Shown here: positions 24,348 to 28,669 of the stretch, piece after piece
How the letters are laid out: each line of letters starts with the position of its first letter
Position numbering within the stretch: the first letter of the stretch is position 1
Virus record (IMG/VR): IMGVR_UViG_3300037247_000305
Location: 1 to 28,669 of that record
DNA length: 28,669 nucleotides
Direction: 5' to 3' (one strand)
DNA from: a virus
Made by a program: the position numbers and the translations under genes
The notes under the pieces: generated by a model
The model's database searches: none
What the model saw: only the letters and a program-made list of their open reading frames with translations
Told to the model about the DNA's origin: nothing

Positions 24348-25127
24348 TCAGAGGGGATACAGCTTGGTTCGCATCCTCTTTTCAGAGACCCGACTCCGGG
24401 TGTAGCGTCTGCAATCCTTGTTCTTGCACTGGAACTTGGCGAAGGTACTGGCCTGCGTCCGGTAGTAGCCTCGGCGCTGGAAGTTCTCGATGCCTTCCGC
24501 CCCGCAGTTGGGACAGATGATATGCCAGTCATGCTCGCCGTCAAACAGGCGCTTGAGCCTACGAACGTATGGACGCATATACTGGAAGATCTTCTCAAGC
24601 AAAATCACATCATGCTTGTTGTACTCCTCCATTTCCTTGAGTGCTGCTACATCTCCGTGGTAGCAATCGATCCAAAGCTGCATGTCAGTATCGACTTTCT
24701 CGCCCAGGTCCCAATGCTGAGCCAGGTAGTCCAGCTTGTAGTAGGGCAATGAGAAGTTCTGCTTGGCGAGACGGAGGGTATCAATCGACTCGTATGGTCC
24801 GAGAGGCTCGTCCTGATGGAACACTACCCGAGCGTTCAGGCGCTTGAGATCAAACTGGTCGCCGTTGTGAGCGACTACCACATCGGCATACCTCACAAGA
24901 TCGGCCAGACTCCGCATGATCCGGGTGTCGTCCTGAGCCAACACTTCTTTCCGAGTGAGCCTGGCCGACATCACTGTCTTTGCTCCCTCCCACTTGGCAG
25001 ACCAGGTGAGCAGGAAGTCATCCTCGACCATCTGCTCGTAGTTGATGTACCGCTGAGCAGGATGCCAAATGGCAGCAAGCCGAGGGGCGGTCTCGATATC
25101 GAAGAAGAGAAGTTTCAGGCGTGTCAT
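24348..25127 (-). CDS. DEDDy 3'-5' exonuclease-like protein with C-terminal Zn ribbon
   Basis: 259 residues from the ATG at 25127 (GAAAGGAAC upstream; the helicase stop ends 1 nt before). RNase H-like exonuclease core: D10-I-E12, H87-N88 with F92-D93, and Y169-x3-D173, a DEDDy set. After a helical linker the C-terminus has C205-P-N-C208 and C234-x4-C239, a zinc ribbon not needed for the core fold, with a basic end (SRVSEKRMRTK). It would degrade single strands 3' to 5', perhaps steered by the ribbon. A second exonuclease beside the one in the polymerase suggests a role in recombination or nucleotide recycling. Confidence 0.82.
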   Translation of the reverse strand: MTRLKLLFFDIETAPRLAAIWHPAQRYINYEQMVEDDFLLTWSAKWEGAKTVMSARLTRKEVLAQDDTRIMRSLADLVRYADVVVAHNGDQFDLKRLNARVVFHQDEPLGPYESIDTLRLAKQNFSLPYYKLDYLAQHWDLGEKVDTDMQLWIDCYHGDVAALKEMEEYNKHDVILLEKIFQYMRPYVRRLKRLFDGEHDWHIICPNCGAEGIENFQRRGYYRTQASTFAKFQCKNKDCRRYTRSRVSEKRMRTKLYPL

Positions 25128-25128
25128 G

Positions 25129-26445
25129 CTAGTTCCTTTCAGTATAATCCAAGAGGGATGGGTCTGCGACAATCATAGCCGCAACATCCTTCTTAGTTTG
25201 AAGAGCTCTGAGGACCAGCGAGTCGATAGTTCGCTGATGCTCATGACCTACGGCTACCATGTGTCGGTACGTCACCGGACGGTCTTGTCCGATCCGATGG
25301 ACACGATCCCGGCTCTGTACATAGTCCTCATAGGCCCAAGAGAGAGAGTGATACACGACCTCACTGGCCGCTGTCAGGCTGATAGCTACTGACCCGGCAC
25401 TGATCTGGGCTAGGAAGACAGCGGGGCCATCATGCGCCTGAAATGCTGCTACTCGCTCCGTCCGGGCCTTGGCTGGTACGTCACCATGCAGCTCGTAACC
25501 TATGGTTGGAAAGAGGGCTCGGGCAAGTGCTTTCCCCTCGTCCCGGAATCGATAGAACACAAGCACCTTCTGGTCCGCTTCGAGTAGCTCTCGGACAGTG
25601 TCTACTGTGGCCTCGTGCTTGAAGCGACCTACGAGTTGCTGGAGTCGGAGCGCACGCTCCAATGGATTCTTCACGGGCTTGTCTCCCCACAGTCCACCGT
25701 CAACTAGATCGGTGTACCTCTTCCACTCGACCGGGGAGAGTCGCACCGGGACGATCTGATCTATCCAAGGTGGAAGCTCCAGCGCATCTTCCTTTCGGAG
25801 AATGAAGCTGTAGGTGCGAATGCGTCGTTTCAGCTCGGCCACATTCTGGTATCCGATGATCTCCTTGTTCATGTAGCCGCCGTACCGAGCATACCTGTAA
25901 CGGAACTTGGTCCAAGGCTTGTTGTCCCAGATCCCTGGATCGATGGCCTTGTACTGTGAGTAGAGATCTAGAAGGTTTCGGGTGATCGGGGTCCCGGACA
26001 GGAGAAAGGTTCGTCGTCCCTTGGTGAGCCGATGCAGTACCCGGCTTCGCCTGGCTGTCGCTGTCTTGATCTTATGGCTCTCATCGATGATGACCAGAGA
26101 GGGACCCCATTTCTGAACTGCCTTCTCTACCGCTGGACTCAACAGGGCCTCGTAATTGAGGATGAGCCACCGTCCGGCGTTTTCAATTACCCATGACTTT
26201 TCAGTCCGGGTGCCCTCGGGTATGAAGGCGAACTGTCTCTCTTCAAACAGCTCGTGTTCCCAGACACCGATAGCGCTGACTGGACAAACTACCAGGATTC
26301 GCTCGGCGTCAATTTCATTCGCAGCAGTGATCGCCGTGAGCGTCTTCCCGGTTCCGGGCTCCATCCACAAAGCGCCACCTGTCTCGTGGTGAAGTAGCGT
26401 GGCAACACCACGCTCTTGATAGGGATAGAGAATTCGCATTTCCAC
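25129..26445 (-). CDS. SNF2-like superfamily 2 DNA helicase/translocase
   Basis: 438 residues. Motif I EPGTGKT (29-35), motif II D121-E-S-H124, motif III S150-G-T-P153 and motif VI Q377-S-R-D-R-V-H-R-I-G-Q387 are all intact, with an N-terminal YQ (Q-motif-like) Y9-Q10. The DESH box and the R-x-H-R-I-G-Q ending are typical of compact phage SNF2-type enzymes. It uses ATP to move along or open DNA, here probably at the fork with the primase and polymerase. The start is GTG 26445 or ATG 26439; neither has a strong ribosome site. It ends 1 nt before the exonuclease start. Confidence 0.88.
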   Translation of the reverse strand: MEMRILYPYQERGVATLLHHETGGALWMEPGTGKTLTAITAANEIDAERILVVCPVSAIGVWEHELFEERQFAFIPEGTRTEKSWVIENAGRWLILNYEALLSPAVEKAVQKWGPSLVIIDESHKIKTATARRSRVLHRLTKGRRTFLLSGTPITRNLLDLYSQYKAIDPGIWDNKPWTKFRYRYARYGGYMNKEIIGYQNVAELKRRIRTYSFILRKEDALELPPWIDQIVPVRLSPVEWKRYTDLVDGGLWGDKPVKNPLERALRLQQLVGRFKHEATVDTVRELLEADQKVLVFYRFRDEGKALARALFPTIGYELHGDVPAKARTERVAAFQAHDGPAVFLAQISAGSVAISLTAASEVVYHSLSWAYEDYVQSRDRVHRIGQDRPVTYRHMVAVGHEHQRTIDSLVLRALQTKKDVAAMIVADPSLLDYTERN

Positions 26446-26453
26446 GGTGTGGT

Positions 26454-26603
26454 TTAGCCTCGTTGGCCGAAGTAGAACCCGAGGACTAGGGTCGCCATTT
26501 CAATAGTGACCAGGCCCCCAATGAATGCGCCCACCACGCCAAGGGCGAGAATGGAACGGATGCTGCCTTCTGGCAGCCATAGTGGTTGTTCTATATTCAA
26601 CAT
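26454..26603 (-). CDS. 49-residue membrane protein in the replication operon
   Basis: ATG at 26603 with AAGGAG 7 nt upstream, a strong ribosome site. After a short soluble start (MLNIEQPLWLPEG) come two short hydrophobic stretches (SIRSILALGVVGAFIGG and MATLVLGFYFG) joined by a single Glu, ending QRG. The L-P-x-G-S-[IV]-R-x-[IL]-L-A-L start recurs in small phage membrane proteins (from memory). It could be a second holin or anchor replication at the membrane. It lies 8 nt before the helicase GTG and directly follows a palindrome. Confidence 0.6.
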   Translation of the reverse strand: MLNIEQPLWLPEGSIRSILALGVVGAFIGGLVTIEMATLVLGFYFGQRG

Positions 26604-26618
26604 GTGTTTCTCCTTTTT

Positions 26619-26636
26619 GTTAGACAAATGTCTAAC
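26619..26636. promoter_or_regulatory. Perfect palindrome GTTAGACA-AA-TGTCTAAC
   Basis: An 18-bp inverted repeat with 8-bp perfect arms in the 39-bp gap before the 49-residue membrane gene. On the minus strand it is followed by AAAAAGGAG, the ribosome site, not a T-run, so it is not a terminator for this operon. As DNA it resembles an operator for a dimeric regulator; as RNA it would form a hairpin just before the ribosome site. Confidence 0.6.
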
Positions 26637-26642
26637 ATCTAG

Positions 26643-27119
26643 CTATGCTTCAACTGGATTCGTCTCTTCTGGTCCCCTAGCTTCTTCGCTGTCATGGGGC
26701 ACATATGGCTCACCTTCTGCACTAGTATCGGACTCCGATAGTTCCACAGACACTTCGGGCACTGGAATAGCTTCCACAACTTCTGCTTCCGTCTCAATGA
26801 TATCCTCCGGGATAGAGCCTATCCCAATCAGGAGGCTGTCGGTACTCGGGCGGTAGTACACCCAGAATCCAGCAGCACTCTCTTGCATCTTCTCAAACTG
26901 GTCCGAAGGAATCTCCACCATCTCCAGCTCAACTTCTTCAAGTAGCAGGACAGTGATGGCGGTGGTGATCCGGGCCTGGATGTCAAGCCGATGCTCGGCA
27001 ACAGCCGCCCTGCCCATGAAGTGGGCGATCCCTTCCGCCAGCTCGGCTGCCTCCATCGGAGCAAACTCAACGCCATGATTGACGGTGACTGCTTTTTGGA
27101 GGCGATCAATTGCGGGCAT
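26643..27119 (-). CDS. Acidic protein, unknown, first gene of the replication operon
   Basis: 158 residues from the ATG at 27119 (GAAAGGAAC upstream); the longer reading to 27170 would cross the divergent control region. Residues 1-100 are helical (MPAIDRLQKAVTVNHG, EAAELAEGIAHFMGRAAVAEHRLDIQ) with a compact beta end (GFWVYYRPSTDSLLIGIG). Residues about 102-158 are Glu/Pro/Val-rich and disordered. A folded head and acidic tail resemble DNA-mimic or protein-recruiting factors, but this is speculation. As the first gene it is expected to be made early. Confidence 0.6.
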   Translation of the reverse strand: MPAIDRLQKAVTVNHGVEFAPMEAAELAEGIAHFMGRAAVAEHRLDIQARITTAITVLLLEEVELEMVEIPSDQFEKMQESAAGFWVYYRPSTDSLLIGIGSIPEDIIETEAEVVEAIPVPEVSVELSESDTSAEGEPYVPHDSEEARGPEETNPVEA

Positions 27120-27137
27120 AACTACGTTCCTTTCGTG

Positions 27138-27154
27138 GTTGTAATCAGTACAAC
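27138..27154. promoter_or_regulatory. Inverted repeat in the divergent control region
   Basis: GTTGTA-ATCAG-TACAAC is a perfect 6-bp inverted repeat in the 69-bp gap between the minus-strand start at 27119 and the plus-strand primase start at 27189. Both promoters must lie here or in the neighbouring genes. No clear -35/-10 pair is visible on either strand, though TAAGAT at 27158-27163 is a possible -10 for the primase. The site could let one regulator control both directions. Confidence 0.5.
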
Positions 27155-27188
27155 AGCTAAGATAGACCATCTATTCCAAGGAGTGACA

Positions 27189-28067
27189 ATGAACTTCAGC
27201 GAAATTCTCAAAGAGCTCTGGCAACGTAGTGAGGGGGAGACAGTCTTCCTTCCGATGCGGGACGGGCCCACCTGGTACGAACCAGACGGCCTATCCCCTC
27301 CTGTAGCAGTCGCTACCGTGAACTGGATGCTCACTGCCCCTCAACAGGTGGACTACTACTTCACGCCGCTTAAGTACTACGGTCGAAGGCGACGGGACAA
27401 TCTGGGGTGGCCTGGCGTCATCTTTGCTGACTTGGATTACTACCTCCATTTCAAGGGAGGAGGAGCAGCAGCAATCCCGTTGGTGCCTTCCCTGTTGATC
27501 GAAACGTCCCCTGGCCACATGCATGGGTACTGGTATCTGGATGATCCTGTCTCCCCGGAGGTATGGGATCCTAAGGCCCGAGAGTGGAGTCGGCAGATCG
27601 GAGCTGATCCGGGAGGATGGGATGCGACACAGGTCCTACGGCTGCCCGGCACACCGAACATGAAGTACGAAGCTACCACAGTGCGGTTGGTGGAGCACAA
27701 CCCCGGGGTTAGCTACTCGATAGACGACTTCCCAGAGCCGAGTAAGTCCCCTGACGTTTCGACTCCGGCCCTTCCAGGGATGCCACTTACGGCGTCGCAG
27801 AGTCGGTTGAACCTAGTTGCAAAGAATTGGGACGGACTGCCCCTATCCTCTCGGTACTACCTCACCATGACCAAAGAGGAATTCAGACATGCTGCGATCA
27901 CCGACCGGAGCGAAATGGTCTGGGGTCTCATTCTGACATTGCTAGAGGCCGGGTTCTCAACCCAAGTGATCTTCGGCATGATGCATGGAGCCCCCTGGGA
28001 CAAGTACGTCACCAGACCTGGGGTGTTGTGGAATACCATCACGAAGGCGACAGTTTACTGGGCGTAA
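27189..28067 (+). CDS. RepB-like primase-polymerase (archaeo-eukaryotic primase superfamily)
   Basis: 292 residues from the ATG at 27189, with AAGGAG 5 nt upstream; a frame open back to 26991 lies inside the divergent gene and is rejected. Catalytic set of AEP primases: F-A-D81-L-D83, the S-P-G-H110-M-H112-G-Y-W nucleotide-binding motif, and D145 in GGWDATQVLRLPGTPN, closely like RepB-type primases. Residues about 180-292 are a helical C-terminal domain that may contact a helicase. It would make primers for the family A polymerase. It is the only replication gene on the plus strand, divergent from the rest. Confidence 0.85.
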   Translation: MNFSEILKELWQRSEGETVFLPMRDGPTWYEPDGLSPPVAVATVNWMLTAPQQVDYYFTPLKYYGRRRRDNLGWPGVIFADLDYYLHFKGGGAAAIPLVPSLLIETSPGHMHGYWYLDDPVSPEVWDPKAREWSRQIGADPGGWDATQVLRLPGTPNMKYEATTVRLVEHNPGVSYSIDDFPEPSKSPDVSTPALPGMPLTASQSRLNLVAKNWDGLPLSSRYYLTMTKEEFRHAAITDRSEMVWGLILTLLEAGFSTQVIFGMMHGAPWDKYVTRPGVLWNTITKATVYWA

Positions 28068-28097
28068 CCTGTAATTGAGGGGTGTGAGTACAGGTTA
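28065..28097 (+). terminator. Inverted repeat at the end of the primase gene (possible terminator)
   Basis: TAACCTGTA (28065-28073) and TACAGGTTA (28089-28097) are perfect 9-bp arms around a 15-nt loop; the left arm begins with the TAA stop itself. No T-run follows on either strand, so intrinsic termination is uncertain. It lies between convergent units, the primase gene and the tRNA-like RNA, where termination is expected. Confidence 0.4.
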
Positions 28098-28143
28098 AAC
28101 CCTGTAACGTGGATCGATGAGAGTTTCAGTGTTAGCCATAGTC

Positions 28144-28203
28144 CCTACGCTCGGGAATCGAACCCGCCAAGAGCTCACTCTCTTGCCAAACCTGGTGCGT
28201 AGG
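28144..28203 (-). ncRNA. Compact 60-nt tRNA-like cloverleaf RNA
   Basis: Read on the minus strand, CCTACGC (28203-28197) pairs perfectly with GCGTAGG (28150-28144) as a 7-bp acceptor. Between them: CCA-GGTT-TGG (28195-28186), a mini D-arm with the GG doublet in its loop; a 6-bp stem CAAGAG/CTCTTG with loop AGTGAG (28185-28168); and a T-arm GCGGG-TTCGATT-CCCGA (28167-28151), four pairs plus a G-A mismatch, with the GGTTCGATTCC B-box consensus. There is no variable loop, the anticodon loop has 6 nt without a credible anticodon, and CCA is not encoded. A second CCTACGC at 28239-28233 allows a 96-nt alternative with a 5-bp, 7-nt-loop arm (28205-28189), but it lacks a D-arm and would swallow the promoter. 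Confidence 0.5.
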
Positions 28204-28218
28204 TCGTTGAGCACTCAT

Positions 28219-28227
28219 AGTATAGCA
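28219..28227 (-). promoter_or_regulatory. Extended -10 promoter of the tRNA-like RNA
   Basis: TGCTATACT on the minus strand, identical to the elements at 8847-8855 and 18054-18062. Transcription would begin near 28212, nine nt before the cloverleaf. A TTGAAC 14 bp upstream of the hexamer is closer than a normal -35, so activity probably relies on the extended -10. Confidence 0.55.
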
Positions 28228-28287
28228 GGCGGGCGTAGGTTCAAGGGACTCAGGTTCCCTAATGAGGTCGGTACTGGAAAATCATAG

Positions 28288-28443
28288 TCAGACGTATAGA
28301 GGGAAGATTGGACCGATAGGGTCGATTCCACAGACAGACATGTAGAGCAAACTGAGACCTATGGTGATTAGGACAAGGGTGAGTATTACAACGATAGCGA
28401 TGATGAAGGTGTTGAGCATTATCTTGTTTTCGCTTTCTTCCAT
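28288..28443 (-). CDS. 51-residue single-span membrane peptide
   Basis: From the ATG at 28443, which lies 25 nt inside the end of the preceding gene; the ribosome site is weak (AAAGAAC), so coupling is likely. After an acidic start (MEESENK) comes one long hydrophobic span (TFIIAIVVILTLVLITIGLSLLYM, about 12-35), then a short tail with one Cys and several Pro. A start at 28419 would remove the acidic part. The function is unknown; it may be a phage membrane accessory such as an exclusion peptide, which is guesswork. Confidence 0.5.
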   Translation of the reverse strand: MEESENKIMLNTFIIAIVVILTLVLITIGLSLLYMSVCGIDPIGPIFPLYV

Positions 28444-28586
28444 AGGTGTTCTTTTGTGACATGACTGATGGCTCGCTTGTGCCAGGTAATGACTTTCCAG
28501 GGGGGAAGAATGGTGTCCTCTTCTACCGCAAGAGACACTATCTCTTTGTAGCAAATGTGACATCTCATGAAAAGGGTAGTGCTCAT
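28419..28586 (-). CDS. 55-residue Zn-finger-like peptide
   Basis: ATG at 28586 with AGGGAG upstream; its start overlaps the preceding HTH gene's TGA as ATGA. R8-C9-H-I-C12 and H36/H42/H47 in T-W-H-K-R-A-I-S-H-V-T-K-E-H give a CxxC plus His pattern that could hold one zinc, and the end is basic (WKKAKTR). Such short fingers in phages often bind DNA or host proteins. Adjacency to an HTH protein suggests a regulatory pair, by inference. Confidence 0.55.
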   Translation of the reverse strand: MSTTLFMRCHICYKEIVSLAVEEDTILPPWKVITWHKRAISHVTKEHLWKKAKTR

Positions 28587-28669
28587 TTTTCTGTCTCCCT
28601 GTGGATCCAAACCCTGTTGAAGACGGTCGTGTGGTGGACCGTCAACTCTTCAGCAATAGCCAGGGCTTG
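28583..28669 (-). CDS. C-terminal end of a helix-turn-helix protein (partial)
   Basis: Open from the window edge to the TGA at 28585-28583, giving the last 28 residues. A-L-A-I-A-E-E-L-T-V-H-H-T-T-V-F-N-R-V reads as a helix, a short turn and a recognition helix, the classic HTH pattern (A-x-x-x-x-V-x-x-x-T-V-x-x-x-[VL]). The rest lies outside the window. It may be a transcription regulator or a small DNA-binding protein. Confidence 0.55.
   Translation of the reverse strand, partial: QALAIAEELTVHHTTVFNRVWIHRETEK

Noticed and set aside
24255-24752. 165-codon plus-strand ORF opposite the exonuclease gene
   Set aside because: It is antisense to a clear DEDDy exonuclease with intact motifs; composition follows the complementary codons and no ribosome site or domain is visible.
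27120-27170. 17-codon upstream extension of the acidic protein
   Set aside because: It crosses the divergent control region; GAAAGGAAC before 27119 is the usual early-gene ribosome site.
26991-27188. 66-codon upstream extension of the primase gene
   Set aside because: It would overlap the divergent minus-strand gene and its control region; AAGGAG 5 nt before the ATG at 27189 sets the start.
28151-28167. T-arm-like sequence read as a tRNA 3'-end attachment site
   Set aside because: A perfect acceptor partner and a promoter upstream favour a folded RNA, and no integrase gene is in the window; kept only as an alternative in the tRNA-like finding.

Overview
The window is part of a tailed double-stranded DNA phage genome. 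The host is unknown. Leaderless start codons behind extended -10 promoters, several GTG starts and protein families I associate with actinobacterial phages suggest an actinobacterial or similar Gram-positive host, but this is inference. The predicted module downstream of the capsid gene has no tape-measure protein, no tail-tube protein and no frameshifted tail chaperones. That favours a short-tailed (podovirus-like) particle whose large internal proteins lie upstream of the capsid gene.

Plus strand, 1-18650 (late genes). The order is: the 3' end of an unknown gene; a 2161-codon virion protein with an ADP-ribosyltransferase-like segment and an intact C-terminal staphylococcal-nuclease domain; two further probable internal or structural proteins; a regulated promoter and structured leader; scaffold; major capsid protein; two small cysteine-containing head or neck proteins; a probable head-tail adaptor; a large tail protein; a small tail protein; a His-rich fibre with a C1q-like tip; the lysis group (amidase, secreted HExxH metalloprotease, holin-like protein and small partners); and a beta-sandwich virion protein with its own leaderless promoter.

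Minus strand, 27119 down to 18674 (replication and recombination). The order is: an acidic unknown protein, a 49-residue membrane peptide, an SNF2-type helicase, a DEDDy exonuclease with a Zn tail, two small unknown proteins, a uracil-DNA-glycosylase/exonuclease/family-A polymerase fusion, a Zn-ribbon protein, a Cas4-like Fe-S nuclease, a Sak4-like ATPase, an SSB-like protein, a possible 27-residue membrane peptide and a VRR-NUC nuclease. Most junctions overlap or abut, so this looks like one operon. It converges on the late genes at about 18660. A RepB-like primase-polymerase (27189-28067, plus) is divergent from it across a 69-bp region containing an inverted repeat.

Right end, 28068-28669. 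A compact cloverleaf, tRNA-like RNA lies on the minus strand behind its own extended -10 promoter. Next to it is a minus-strand cluster of small genes: the C-terminal end of a helix-turn-helix protein, a Zn-finger peptide and a membrane peptide.

The most unusual items are: (1) the giant virion protein carrying two effector-like enzyme modules; (2) a family of near-identical TGCTAYACT promoters, two placed so that transcription would begin at the ATG; (3) the 60-nt tRNA-like RNA; (4) the UDG-polymerase fusion without Fe-S cysteines; and (5) several perfect palindromes in intergenic positions that look like operators. No integrase, repressor of known type, CRISPR array or insertion sequence is visible.
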